In this document: in pieces, positions 43,002 to 51,437 of the stretch
How positions within the stretch are numbered: position 1 is the stretch's first letter
How the letters are laid out: every line of letters begins with the position of its first letter
Source of the DNA: Mesobacillus boroniphilus
Lineage (GTDB): Bacteria; Bacillota; Bacilli; Bacillales; Cytobacillaceae
Length of the DNA stretch: 64,000 bases
Assembly (NCBI RefSeq): GCF_018424685.1
Contig: NZ_QTKX01000003.1
Coordinates: 124,001-188,000, forward strand
Direction of reading: 5' to 3'
Notes under the pieces: model-generated
What the model was told of the DNA's origin: nothing
What the model saw: only the letters and a program-made list of their open reading frames with translations
Databases searched by the model: none
Position numbers and translations under genes: made by a program

Positions 43002-43435
43002 AATTCGATAAACGGTTTCTCCCATTAGTGATTTATTTTTTAGTGGTGATCTTGCTTTTGCTTTTTACGAAGCAAACGAATTTTAATCTTTCAGGTGTCC
43101 AATATCAATTCGATCAGGAAACGATGACGATGACCATTGAAAAAGGGGTTTGGAATAAGCAGGTGGATGAAAGGCAGGTTACCGCTCAGGAAGCGCTTGA
43201 TGTGATGCTGCCGATTAATGAGACGAATCAGCTCTGGAAAATGAACATATATCTGATTGCGCTTTTTGCTGCCGTTTTTATCGCCCTGTTTTTTACGCCT
43301 TTACGACCGAAAAGATATTTTAAGTGGTTTATGCTGATTTATTTTATACTCCTTGCGACCTTTATAATATGGGATATTTCAATACATAAGGACCTTACAG
43401 GGAAGATTTCCGTTGTTCTGAAGAGTTTGGAATGA
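42995..43435 (+). CDS. Membrane protein, unknown, probable ATT start
   Basis: Best read from ATT at 42995: AAGGAGGGG lies five to seven bases upstream and the N-terminus becomes basic then hydrophobic (LKFDKRFLPLVIYFLVVILL). The first standard codon in frame, GTG at 43028, has no RBS and would cut the basic part. The start overlaps the stop of the preceding gene by seven bases. 146 aa, three membrane helices, loop with QYQFDQETMTMTIEKGVWNK. Not recognised. Confidence 0.55.
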   Translation: MLKFDKRFLPLVIYFLVVILLLLFTKQTNFNLSGVQYQFDQETMTMTIEKGVWNKQVDERQVTAQEALDVMLPINETNQLWKMNIYLIALFAAVFIALFFTPLRPKRYFKWFMLIYFILLATFIIWDISIHKDLTGKISVVLKSLE

Positions 43436-43490
43436 AATCCTGATTTCCCTAGCTAGGAAAGTGTTACGGTCATTTTGTGGAAAAATTTTG

Positions 43491-43518
43491 TTGACAGTTG
43501 TATTGTTTTCATGATAAA
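43491..43518 (+). promoter_or_regulatory. Sigma-A-type promoter of the YceI gene
   Basis: TTGACA at 43491 and TGATAAAT at 43512, followed at once by TATCTCGAAT, the same design as the dioxygenase promoter at 12073. Confidence 0.65.
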
Positions 43519-43519
43519 T

Positions 43520-43556
43520 TTATCTCGAATTAAAAATAATTTATTTTGAGATTTAT
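43520..43556. promoter_or_regulatory. Partial MhqR-type site (YceI gene)
   Basis: TATCTCGAATT at 43521 with a distant second arm, TTTGAGATTT, near 43544. Weaker than the palindrome downstream. Confidence 0.5.
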
Positions 43557-43569
43557 TTTTTTAACATAA

Positions 43570-43587
43570 TATCTCGAATTCGAGATA
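43570..43587. promoter_or_regulatory. MhqR-type operator, perfect palindrome (YceI gene)
   Basis: TATCTCGAATTCGAGATA, perfect 18-base palindrome, 24 bases before the YceI start codon. Confidence 0.8.
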
Positions 43588-43611
43588 ATAACAAAACAGG
43601 GGGATTTTATA

Positions 43612-44139
43612 ATGGCTAAATTTGCAGTAGACCAGGCGCACTCAGCAGTAGGGTTTGAAGTGAAACACATGATGGTATCAAAGGTAAAGGGACAATTTGG
43701 TTCTTATACAGCAAATGTGGAAGCAGCGGACCTGACAGATTTAACAACAGCTTCAATCGCATTCAAAATTGATGTAGCGAGCATCGATACACGAAACGAA
43801 GATCGCGAAAACCACTTGAAATCAGCAGATTTTTTCGATGTTGAAAAATATCCAACCATCGATTTCAAATCTACAAGTATCACAAAAGATGGCGATGACT
43901 ATAAAGTGACTGGTGACCTAACAATCAAGGACGTAACAAAGCCAGTAACATTCGACGTTGAATACGGCGGAAAAGGCACAAATCCATGGGGGGTAGAAGT
44001 GTACGGTTTCGAAGCAGAAGCAAAAGTAAACCGCGAAGAATTCGGCCTTACATGGAATGCTCCACTTGAAACTGGCGGCGTTCTAGTTGGCAAAGACATC
44101 AAGATCAAAGTGGAACTAGAAGTAAATCCAGCATCATAA
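43612..44139 (+). CDS. YceI family lipocalin-like protein
   Basis: 175 aa, no signal peptide. YceI motifs VDQAHSAVGFEVKHMMVSKV, SIDTRNEDRENHLKSADFFD, and LTIKDVTKPVTFDVEYGG. The fold binds polyprenyl or other long hydrophobic molecules such as isoprenoid quinones. Two MhqR-type sites upstream tie it to quinone stress. RBS GGGGG. Ends in a strong terminator, so it is monocistronic. Confidence 0.9.
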   Translation: MAKFAVDQAHSAVGFEVKHMMVSKVKGQFGSYTANVEAADLTDLTTASIAFKIDVASIDTRNEDRENHLKSADFFDVEKYPTIDFKSTSITKDGDDYKVTGDLTIKDVTKPVTFDVEYGGKGTNPWGVEVYGFEAEAKVNREEFGLTWNAPLETGGVLVGKDIKIKVELEVNPAS

Positions 44140-44148
44140 ATTTATTGA

Positions 44149-44191
44149 AGTAAAGGGCGGCTATCCAAGAGGAAGCCGCCCTTTACTTTTA
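44149..44191 (+). terminator. Intrinsic terminator after the YceI gene
   Basis: AGTAAAGGGCGGCT / AGCCGCCCTTTACT arms. The rest of the gap up to 44469 shows nothing I can assign. Confidence 0.85.
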
Positions 44192-44469
44192 AGTAGCTTC
44201 GTTATTGTGGGTAACATTACAAATATCATATCCATTTGCTTATGTTTTTTCGTTGTTATATCAACGTTTTCAAAGAAAATAACCCCCTGATTCCATAGCA
44301 AATAGCACCCTAAGTAACACCTTGACCATATTTATTGTCATCGTGCGGAATTAGGGGGGATTCTCAGCTATATTGAGAAAAATCAAGAATGATATTTGTT
44401 ATGGTAGGATATAGTAGAAAGTTTTGAAGAATATTAAGATCTTCAACGACGGGCAGGTGTAAAGGACAA

Positions 44470-44913
44470 TTGGATTTTAAATTTATTCCCATAAATATGG
44501 AGTATGTAAAAGAAATTGACTCATGGAATTATAAGGGCTTTATTGAAGAAGTAATGATGACACCATATTTTGAGTCATTCAAGAAGACTAAGATGCTAAA
44601 AGGTCCCGGTGGTTGCGACGGATTTATAGCATTAATAGACAATGAGGCTGCTGGTTTATTTGAGTTCAACGTAAAAGGAAACATTATGGAAATAGGATTA
44701 GCTTTAAAACCTAATTTAATTGGTAAAGGCTTTGGAACAAAATACGTCAAGCAAGGGATTGAGTTTGGTATTCAATACTATGACATTCATTTTGACTCCG
44801 TAAAATTAGTTGTAGACCCGAAAAACAAGGCAGCAATTCGTGTCTATGAAAAGGCAGGGTTTAAAAAGGTTGAACAAAAAGAAAATGAAATTGAAATGAA
44901 AATGATTTTGTAA
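44470..44913 (+). CDS. GNAT N-acetyltransferase
   Basis: 147 aa, TTG start after an A/G-rich stretch (AGGTGTAAAGGA). Acetyl-CoA loop in ALKPNLIGKGFGTKYVKQGI, and KNKAAIRVYEKAGFKKVEQK at the end. Resembles RimJ/RimI or antibiotic-acetylating GNATs. AT-rich compared with its neighbours. Substrate unknown. Confidence 0.8.
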   Translation: MDFKFIPINMEYVKEIDSWNYKGFIEEVMMTPYFESFKKTKMLKGPGGCDGFIALIDNEAAGLFEFNVKGNIMEIGLALKPNLIGKGFGTKYVKQGIEFGIQYYDIHFDSVKLVVDPKNKAAIRVYEKAGFKKVEQKENEIEMKMIL

Positions 44914-44969
44914 ATATTACATAGTGCCCTATAGTGTGCTTAAAAATGTACTTGAAGTAACGGGGGCTT

Positions 44970-45010
44970 AAAAAAGCTTGAGGTTTAGAAAAATCCTCAA
45001 GCTTTTTTGG
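44970..45010. terminator. Intrinsic terminator
   Basis: AAAAAAGCTTGAGG / CCTCAAGCTTTTTT arms; bidirectional. Confidence 0.88.
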
Positions 45011-45092
45011 TGTGCTATTGTTATTTGAATTGATCATTCATATGTTAGTTAAATTGAACTTTAGGTTTACACGGTTAACGGAACTACATACT

Positions 45093-45548
45093 TTACAGTT
45101 CCTTCGTCATGAATGCACTGTTCGGATCTTCCGTATAATCACCGAATGGAGGACAATAGTCAAATCCGTATTTTTCATAGAGCTTCCTCGCAGGGAGGAA
45201 CGCCTCCATTGACCCTGTTTCGAGACTGAGTTTTTTATAGTCACGGCGCCTTGCTTCTGTGATGATATGCTCGAGCATGGCTTGCGCAACCCCTTTCCGA
45301 AGATGGGCAGAGGCAGTCCTCATCGACTTGATCTCTCCATGCTGGCGATCAAGTTCTTTCAACGCACCACATCCCATTAGCTTCTCCTCATCCCAGACTG
45401 TCCAGAAAGTAATCTCGGGTTTTCTCAATTGCTCTAGACCCAACGCATGAATGCTCTCTGGCGGGGAGTGAAGCGTCATCCCATGCATATGCTCTCCGAT
45501 CAACGAAATCACTTCAGGACCTGTCAAATTATCGACTTTGATCTCCAT
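45093..45548 (-). CDS. ysnE: GNAT N-acetyltransferase, YsnE type
   Basis: 151 aa, very like B. subtilis YsnE by memory: HMHGMTLHSPPESIHALGLE, GCGALKELDRQHGEIKSMRT, LRKGVAQAMLEHIITEARRR and a PNSAFMTKEL end. YsnE has been linked to indole-acetate production; the direct substrate is not settled. RBS GGAGGTTTC before the ATG. Confidence 0.85.
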   Translation of the reverse strand: MEIKVDNLTGPEVISLIGEHMHGMTLHSPPESIHALGLEQLRKPEITFWTVWDEEKLMGCGALKELDRQHGEIKSMRTASAHLRKGVAQAMLEHIITEARRRDYKKLSLETGSMEAFLPARKLYEKYGFDYCPPFGDYTEDPNSAFMTKEL

Positions 45549-45964
45549 AGAAACCTCCAGGCAATTTTTAATTTGAAGATAATTAAATTATGAATATCAT
45601 AACCTGTTGATGAAAAGGAAGACAACAAGATTTTTAGAATTAGCGGTGAGGAGTTTTACTAAGAGTAGCTGTTAGTAAGTTAAGAAATCATCGTCACGAA
45701 TCTGATGCTAAAATTGTTCCAGTTGCGTTGGGGGGAAGAAGTGAAAAATTTCTTGGTAGGAATTCGGGCAGGCTATGGGAATAAGACGAAAAATTGTCCG
45801 AACTCAGAAGTCATTTGTTCTGGTTAAAGGGCGAGATTGTGGGGAGGTAATAATAGATCCAAATTGTTTTGTTAAAAATACTCTCATGTTTGAAAAATAT
45901 TATGTTTTAATCTGATAATTTGGTATAATTTTACCAAAATAACCTAAGGCAAGAGGTACATACG
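45549..45964. other. Intergenic, 416 bp, no gene seen
   Basis: AT-rich. Holds one isolated half-unit (AAAAATTGTCCGAACTCAGA at 45793) that resembles the GTCC arm of array C. TTTGGTATAATT at 45920 is a likely -10 region for the AI-2E family gene. Confidence 0.5.
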
Positions 45965-47068
45965 TTGACTAAATCTAAAGTGCAATTTTGGCTGATTCAA
46001 ATTTTGCTTATTACGACGATCATTTATGTTTCTACGAAGATTTCCTTTATGTTTGAACCTATCGGGATTTTTATTTCGACGGTGTTCTTTCCGATTCTGA
46101 TTACTGGATTCCTCTATTTCCTGCTTAATCCGGTGGTGGATTTTTTGCAACGAAAGAAAGTACCGCGCGTGGTCGCAATATTGATCATTTATGTGCTGTT
46201 TGGGGCACTTCTGGTTCTGGCGATTGGAAATCTGGTTCCTGCGGTTTCTAAGCAGGCTACAGAGCTTGCGAATGACCTTCCTGTTTTCGCTGACAAGACG
46301 ACTGAGTATTTTTACGATGTTGTTCAGTCTTCAGAGTTTAAAAGCTTCAGGGATGAGCAGCGGGAAATGATTGATACGGTCCAGGAGCGTTTGATTGAGT
46401 ATGCTAATACTTTACCGAACAAGTTGACGAATGGGTTAAAGGGGTTCCTCGGCATTGTCACAAATATCGCAATCATTCTTGTGACGGTTCCGTTTTTATT
46501 GTTTTACATGTTCAAGGATGGGCATAGGTTTCCTCTAGCTGTGTCAAAGTTCATTCCGAAAGACTATCGCGATGAAGGGCTGAAAATCCTGAAAGAAACG
46601 GGTGAAACACTTGCGGCCTATATCCAGGGGCAGGTGACAGTCGCCTCAGCGGTTGGGATTTTGGCTTTTATCGGGTATCTGATCATTGATTTGCGATATG
46701 CCTTGATCATGGCGTTAATCGTCGCATTCACAAACATCATCCCTTATGTAGGACCGATTATAGGGGGAGCTCCGGCTGTACTGGTCGCGTTCTTCGATTC
46801 ACCGACAAAAGCTTTGCTGGTGGTCATCGTCATCCTTGCGGCACAGCAAATTGAAGGGAATTTGCTGTCACCGCTTATCCTTGGAAAAACCCTGGATACC
46901 CATCCGGCAACGATTATCATTATTTTGCTGGCTGCCGGAAATCTGGCTGGCGTCCTTGGGATGGTGCTAGCTGTCCCAACCTATGCCGTCACAAAAACTA
47001 TAGTATTGAACCTGGTCCGATTTTTAAGAGCAAGGAAAAGAGCAACGATTACCACAGAGGTAACTTGA
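45965..47068 (+). CDS. AI-2E family transporter (PerM/YtvI type)
   Basis: 367 aa, about eight helices, TTG start after AAGAGGTAC. Family hallmarks: FLYFLLNPVVDFLQRKKVPR, VPFLLFYMFKDGHRFPLAVS, AYIQGQVTVASAVGILAFIG, and NIIPYVGPIIGGAPAVLVAF. The superfamily includes autoinducer-2 exporters and sodium/proton antiporters, so the substrate is open. Terminator follows. Confidence 0.88.
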   Translation: MTKSKVQFWLIQILLITTIIYVSTKISFMFEPIGIFISTVFFPILITGFLYFLLNPVVDFLQRKKVPRVVAILIIYVLFGALLVLAIGNLVPAVSKQATELANDLPVFADKTTEYFYDVVQSSEFKSFRDEQREMIDTVQERLIEYANTLPNKLTNGLKGFLGIVTNIAIILVTVPFLLFYMFKDGHRFPLAVSKFIPKDYRDEGLKILKETGETLAAYIQGQVTVASAVGILAFIGYLIIDLRYALIMALIVAFTNIIPYVGPIIGGAPAVLVAFFDSPTKALLVVIVILAAQQIEGNLLSPLILGKTLDTHPATIIIILLAAGNLAGVLGMVLAVPTYAVTKTIVLNLVRFLRARKRATITTEVT

Positions 47069-47107
47069 GTCATTAACTAACATGAGAATCCTGTCATTAG
47101 TCTTTGG

Positions 47108-47144
47108 GCGATAGAGCTGAGTTGAAGCTGCTATCGCTTTTTTA
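47108..47144 (+). terminator. Intrinsic terminator
   Basis: GCGATAGAGCT / AGCTGCTATCGC arms, then six T. Confidence 0.75.
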
Positions 47145-47259
47145 TTAGGGTGGATGTTCTAGTTTGCACGTAATCAAGCCCTTGCAGGAATTATGGTCAC
47201 ATGATAAAGCTAGACAGTCCGCTTGAGGTTAATACAATAAAGTTTCAAGGGAGGCTAAC

Positions 47260-47442
47260 ATGTCCGAGGAAAAAAGAGAGCGCTTGAAATTCAAGGAACA
47301 ACGGAAAAATCCTGGAGCGGCTCTAAACAATGCCTGGGCACAGGCGATGACAGGGGCGCCAGGCAGTGGCTGTTTGGTGAATGTGATCTCGGTTCTGATT
47401 GTAGTGGGGGTTGTTCTTTTGATAAGAGCTTGCTCACAGTAG
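47260..47442 (+). CDS. DUF6366-like small membrane protein
   Basis: 60 aa: charged N-terminus MSEEKRERLKFKEQRKNPGA, then one helix NVISVLIVVGVVLLIRACS. RBS AAGGGAGG. Resembles DUF6366. Heads a run of small membrane and lipoprotein genes to 48397. Confidence 0.62.
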   Translation: MSEEKRERLKFKEQRKNPGAALNNAWAQAMTGAPGSGCLVNVISVLIVVGVVLLIRACSQ

Positions 47443-47458
47443 TAAAGGGGGGAGCAAC

Positions 47459-47623
47459 ATGAGGGCTGTATTGAGTTTTGTTCTGTTGCTGACAGGAGGT
47501 CTCTGTATTGGAATGACTGTTGAGAATTCCATTGTCGGGAACAGCATAGTAAAAGCGATTGGGGTCTTATGCATGATTGGGTTTTGGAGGTTGTTTCCTA
47601 AAAGGAATGATAATTTATATTAA
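47459..47623 (+). CDS. Small membrane protein, 54 aa
   Basis: MRAVLSFVLLLTGGLCIGMT, a second helix, and KRNDNLY at the end. RBS GGGGGGAGC. Sixteen bases after DUF6366. Not recognised. Confidence 0.58.
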   Translation: MRAVLSFVLLLTGGLCIGMTVENSIVGNSIVKAIGVLCMIGFWRLFPKRNDNLY

Positions 47624-47644
47624 GCTCAGCGAGGGGGAAAGGCT

Positions 47645-47794
47645 ATGAAATTCAAGTTATTGATCATTCTTTTACTCATTTCAATGGTGGTTGGCTGCAA
47701 GAACACACTCCCGGAAGAGTTTATATACTCCTTCCCGGAAGAGTTTATATACTCCTTTGAAATGAATTCGATTGAAGAGGAAGACCCAGGATGA
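47645..47794 (+). CDS. Small lipoprotein with internal 24-bp duplication; probable 5' part of a frameshifted gene
   Basis: 49 aa: MKFKLLIILLLISMVVGC is a lipoprotein signal, then PEEFIYSF occurs twice in a row from an exact 24-bp tandem duplication. It ends in an acidic EEEDPG and TGA. The overlapping next frame carries a full soluble domain, so the original was probably one lipoprotein of about 135 aa. RBS GAGGGGG. Confidence 0.55.
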   Translation: MKFKLLIILLLISMVVGCKNTLPEEFIYSFPEEFIYSFEMNSIEEEDPG

Positions 47795-48053
47795 AATCCA
47801 AAGATGGCTGAACGAACCCGACCAAACTACAACAAGGACCTATGAGGTTTATGATGAGATCAACGGCCGTTATTTTGTATATGCTCATTCTCGTAAGTTC
47901 AGCGAAGTCGATGTGGAGCAAAAGGGCGACGCGATTAAAGTGATGTTCAGGAACGAAAAGGTTGATGGTTCAGGAAAAGATGCCTTTGTTAAAATAAAAT
48001 TTAACCCAGACATTATTAAGAATTTTGTTTTGGATTCAGAGGAGGCGGAATGA
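47772..48053 (+). CDS. Soluble domain, probable 3' part of the frameshifted lipoprotein gene
   Basis: 93 aa from a TTG without a clear RBS. KRKTQDEIQRWLNEPDQTTT, then TYEVYDEINGRYFVYAHSRK. It overlaps the lipoprotein frame by 23 bases and the next gene by four (ATGA). The lack of its own RBS and signal peptide supports a frameshift between the two frames near 47765-47790. Family not recognised. Confidence 0.55.
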   Translation: MKRKTQDEIQRWLNEPDQTTTRTYEVYDEINGRYFVYAHSRKFSEVDVEQKGDAIKVMFRNEKVDGSGKDAFVKIKFNPDIIKNFVLDSEEAE

Positions 48054-48397
48054 AGAAAAGGACGTGGCTGCTATTATTCGTGGCGGTTATTACTGCTGCT
48101 GCAATCGCTATAATACAAAAGCCTGATGAATCAGACTTTGCAAGCTGGATGGAGGATACTTATGACATACAATGCCTTGATGAACGCTGCGATAACTTTC
48201 TGATAGAAGAGGGTAATGAAAGGATTTTAATGCAATCAGTACATGGAGGTTATTCATCAGGTGTCTTTCTAATGGAAGTCCATAATACTTATCGCAATTT
48301 TGATGATGCTTCCTATTATCTAGAGCTTGAGGTAGCGGGTGTCTTCGGGAACATAATGATAAAAAATGAAAAGGTAAAAAGAATAAACAAAAGGTAA
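48050..48397 (+). CDS. Exported or membrane-anchored small protein, unknown
   Basis: 115 aa with an N-terminal hydrophobic anchor (KKRTWLLLFVAVITAAAIAI) and an extracellular part with two Cys (DIQCLDERCDNFLI). It overlaps the preceding frame by four bases, so translation is coupled. RBS GGAGGCGG. Not recognised. Confidence 0.6.
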   Translation: MKKRTWLLLFVAVITAAAIAIIQKPDESDFASWMEDTYDIQCLDERCDNFLIEEGNERILMQSVHGGYSSGVFLMEVHNTYRNFDDASYYLELEVAGVFGNIMIKNEKVKRINKR

Positions 48398-48486
48398 AGA
48401 GATGCTTTTCTGATATGAAGAGCATTTTTTTGGGAATTTATATGTAAGGTTTACTTGACACATAAAGGAAATACTTATATTTTATA

Positions 48487-48504
48487 TGTAAGGTTAACCT
48501 TACA
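48487..48504. promoter_or_regulatory. Palindromic operator of the XRE regulator
   Basis: TGTAAGGTTAACCTTACA, a perfect 18-base palindrome just before the RBS; a partial copy TGTAAGGTTTAC lies at 48443. Confidence 0.72.
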
Positions 48505-48522
48505 CAGGGAGAGGTATTCATC

Positions 48523-48729
48523 TTGAAAAACAAAGTAAAACAATTAAGGGAACAATTGGGCTTAACGCAAGCGCAACTAGGCCAAAAGGTAAAAGTATCA
48601 CGCCAGGCGATTAATGCGATTGAAAAAAACAAGTTCGATCCTTCGATCTGGCTCGCCTATGATTTAGCGAATTTTTTCAATATGACCATTGAGGAATTAT
48701 TTGAGTTTGAGGAGAGTGAGCGAAAGTGA
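48523..48729 (+). CDS. XRE-family HTH regulator (YgzD-like)
   Basis: 68 aa, essentially one helix-turn-helix: LREQLGLTQAQLGQKVKVSR, then QAINAIEKNKFDPSIWLAYD. TTG start after AGGGAGAGG. Short XRE proteins of this kind usually repress themselves and the membrane protein gene that follows. The perfect palindrome upstream supports autoregulation. Confidence 0.85.
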   Translation: MKNKVKQLREQLGLTQAQLGQKVKVSRQAINAIEKNKFDPSIWLAYDLANFFNMTIEELFEFEESERK

Positions 48730-49178
48730 GTATACTGAAACATCCAGCCGTAAACATCCTTTTCATTAGTTTCATGTCCGCTATCTATTCTTTCATATTT
48801 ATTTTTACAGCTGGTCATATGGAATTCGCAAGTATGCTTTCACATAGCAAAACATTGAATTCAGCTTTTTGGAACGGCTGGTCTGACTTTTTAAAGTCAG
48901 GCAATATGAAATTCATTGGCTACTTGATCATCGGATTAACTGTTGTGATTGTCGTTTTTATACTTTTAAAAAGGACGAAGCAATACGACGAATATCAAGT
49001 GAGTATTTTAGCGAAAAGCCTATTAGTGGCCGGGATTTTATCAATTTTGATGATTCCGTTTCTGTTGATCATGCTATTAAGTGACCCAAACTATAGTACT
49101 GAGACGATATTTTTATTTGCCATGATACAATGGGTCGGTGTTTTGGTTTCATATTTATTTTTTGTTGTGCGGTTTTGA
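48726..49178 (+). CDS. Membrane protein co-transcribed with the XRE regulator
   Basis: 150 aa, GTG start that overlaps the regulator's stop by four bases; GAGGAGAGTGAGCG is the RBS. Four helices: ILFISFMSAIYSFIFIFTAG, FIGYLIIGLTVVIVVFILL, SLLVAGILSILMIPFLLIML, and WVGVLVSYLFFVVRF. Layout matches XRE-plus-membrane pairs of Bacilli. Function unknown. Confidence 0.65.
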   Translation: MSILKHPAVNILFISFMSAIYSFIFIFTAGHMEFASMLSHSKTLNSAFWNGWSDFLKSGNMKFIGYLIIGLTVVIVVFILLKRTKQYDEYQVSILAKSLLVAGILSILMIPFLLIMLLSDPNYSTETIFLFAMIQWVGVLVSYLFFVVRF

Positions 49179-49412
49179 CGTATTGGTAGGGAACGGTATT
49201 TCTGTTGCATGTAATCATTCAAAGGCTTTTTTAAGAGGATGGTTGTTTTAAACTCATCATAAGTGATCTTTTCCGCAGGATTCTTTTGAACTATTTTCCA
49301 AAAAGCACTTGGGCATTTCCATCATTAGAGCTCTGTATCTGTACATAATAAAAAAGGATTTCTCGAGGAAGTTCTTTTTCGTATTTTACAAAGACATGGA
49401 GGATAAGAGTGG

Positions 49413-49547
49413 ATGAGCGAAACAAAAGAGGAACTTAAACAACAGCTTAGTGTATTAACAGCTCGCAGGGACCGGATGCAAAAGAATCTTTACGAGGTGG
49501 AAAAGGAAATCGCGGAAATCACCAATAAGCTTGCTAAGCTAAAATAG
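49413..49547 (+). CDS. Small coiled-coil protein, 44 aa
   Basis: MSETKEELKQQLSVLTARRD, then KNLYEVEKEIAEITNKLAKL. One continuous coiled coil. RBS TGGAGGATAAG. A terminator follows. Similar in style to the SE1832-like protein at 17.1 kb. Confidence 0.58.
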   Translation: MSETKEELKQQLSVLTARRDRMQKNLYEVEKEIAEITNKLAKLK

Positions 49548-49562
49548 CGTCGGTACCAAGAA

Positions 49563-49597
49563 GGGAGCTGCGAAAACAAGGCAGCTTCCTTTTTGTT
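49563..49597 (+). terminator. Intrinsic terminator
   Basis: GGGAGCTGC / GCAGCTTCC arms, then five T. Confidence 0.8.
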
Positions 49598-49680
49598 TCT
49601 TTTAAAGGAATATATCCCTTTTCATTGAATTCAATAAAGAAAGATTCAAGTTGGTGGATAATTCGTAAAGGTGGTCTTCG

Positions 49681-49908
49681 ATGAAGTTCAATCGTTTGGT
49701 ATGGATTATATTTGTTCCTCTATTCTTATTTTTCCTTGCACTATTCTATATTGAAGTGTCCGTGTATTCACTTTTGCCACTAGAACAGGGCGGAATGAGT
49801 TTTTATACAGAATTGAAGAATGTCTGGTATCGCTCCGTATCGCTTTATGCCATTCTTGTAATTGTTTCCTTTTTCTTTTATTTGCTTCTTATACGTAAAC
49901 GAAGGTAG
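49681..49908 (+). CDS. Small membrane protein, 75 aa
   Basis: Two helices (LVWIIFVPLFLFFLALFYIE and LYAILVIVSFFFYLLLI) around a short outer loop, ending RKRR. RBS AAAGGTGG. Not recognised. Confidence 0.58.
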   Translation: MKFNRLVWIIFVPLFLFFLALFYIEVSVYSLLPLEQGGMSFYTELKNVWYRSVSLYAILVIVSFFFYLLLIRKRR

Positions 49909-49951
49909 CCACAAATAAAAACGTCCCTCCATATGCGGAAGGACATTACAA

Positions 49952-50959
49952 CTATTGGTTTTCATTTGCGAGTTCTTTTCGATTTGGAGCAAGTGGAGGT
50001 TGTTCTAACCATTTATTTTTTTCCATAATATCAAACCATTTCTTTGTCACCATTAAATTTTTCAAAATGATGCCTTCGTAAGTAGTTATAAGGTCTGTCC
50101 GCATGGCAGATGCCAAACCGGTACCGTGATAGACTTGGGCAGCCTGGAACAAGAAGCCGGTATGATACATCATCAGTTTATCTGAAAAAGGAGAGTCCGT
50201 TGATGTAGTGACTTCTGTCTCCCACGACCGAGGAGTTGGCAAATTATCCTGGTGCATGATTTTGGAAAAAGATTGTATTTGTTGGTCAGCTGTTTTCTCT
50301 GAATCCGTAAAAAACTTTTTAACTTCTTTTGACTGTGCAACTTGACTGAAAGCAATTGAAAGAGTTTTTGCCATAATACTCTTTTTTAGGTTGAAAGAAA
50401 TACTTATAATTTCTGTGGCAGATAAACTTCTTCCTTTCCCGAAAATTCCATCCGTAAAATCTTCATTCTCAATGAATTCAGGGTTTTTTTTAGGATAAAA
50501 TAAAGGGTCTCTTTGAAAACTGCCTTTCTCAAGTAATAGTTCAATTGTCTGGTGGTACATTTGTTTTCCGTCGTTATCGCATGAATCGTAAAAATCCCGT
50601 AAGTCTTTTCTGACAGAAACGCCTAAGGCAGTGACATGTCCAATCAACCCATGCAATGTCATGATATGTAAGTAATTCAAGCAAAAGATGTCGGAGAACA
50701 ATTTTTTTGCTCCTTTATTTATATCTGCTTCACTAAATCCTACGGGAATTGGAAAGCCTTCATTCTCTAAAAATGTAACCATTTGTTTCTTCTGTCGTTC
50801 GAATGTCGAAATGGCATCCTCAAAAATGGCTTTTATCGCTTCATCTTCAATAATTGTGAACATATATCGATTCACTGCATCGATCATTGTCCCGTTTACA
50901 TATTCGCCCCACAAGGTTCCGATTTCAGAGGAAGTAAGTTGTATTCTATCCTTGGTCAT
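49952..50959 (-). CDS. DUF3231 family protein (two CotF-like helical bundles)
   Basis: 335 aa. DUF3231 pattern LTSSEIGTLWGEYVNGTMID, repeated in the second half as SFNLKKSIMAKTLSIAFSQV. The ferritin-like helical bundles are related to spore-coat CotF domains. Several Bacillus paralogs are known; role uncertain. RBS GAGGTG. Confidence 0.85.
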   Translation of the reverse strand: MTKDRIQLTSSEIGTLWGEYVNGTMIDAVNRYMFTIIEDEAIKAIFEDAISTFERQKKQMVTFLENEGFPIPVGFSEADINKGAKKLFSDIFCLNYLHIMTLHGLIGHVTALGVSVRKDLRDFYDSCDNDGKQMYHQTIELLLEKGSFQRDPLFYPKKNPEFIENEDFTDGIFGKGRSLSATEIISISFNLKKSIMAKTLSIAFSQVAQSKEVKKFFTDSEKTADQQIQSFSKIMHQDNLPTPRSWETEVTTSTDSPFSDKLMMYHTGFLFQAAQVYHGTGLASAMRTDLITTYEGIILKNLMVTKKWFDIMEKNKWLEQPPLAPNRKELANENQ

Positions 50960-51420
50960 ATTTTCACCTCTACAGTATTATTTCCTCATAATAGAATAAA
51001 TATAAATGTTCTCTTCGAAAAACACTGATATGAGAATAGCGGAGATATACAACCGAAGGAGACCCTATGTTACATGATCTTAATATGATGGGGAAATCAC
51101 CATTTCAACCACTGATACTACTAGAAACGAATATAGTAATGAAGTGTTAGTAACACAACTTGCAAATCAAATGATATAACAGAAACTGATGAATGGACTA
51201 TATTTTATCAGGTTGCAGCGAAACGAAGAGAGATAACAGTATATTATTCATTTGAAAATAAAGTCATAGTTAAACCCGGGCATTGTTAATGAAACAATGC
51301 TTTGTCTCATGCCGATTTTCTCAGTTTCACCGTTCGCTTGTTGGGCATAATTTTAAAAAAGGTATGTCTCTGTGTTTCCAAAAAAAAGATTGACACTATA
51401 ATGTTATAGGAGTAATTTAT
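50960..51420. other. Degenerate coding stretch without an intact gene
   Basis: ATGTTACATGATCTTAATAT at 51067 opens 27 codons, and a later frame reads ETDEWTIFYQVAAKRREITV then YYSFENKVIVKPGHC before a stop at 51289. That end looks like the last strands of a linear-amide hydrolase (penicillin acylase/C45-like), but with stops and frame changes. A weak identification. Confidence 0.35.
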
Positions 51421-51437
51421 ACTTATTAATTTGAATA

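Noticed and set aside
51067..51150. 27-codon ORF MLHDLNMMGKSPFQ as a real small gene
   Set aside because: No clear RBS, and it lies in a stretch with other broken frames.
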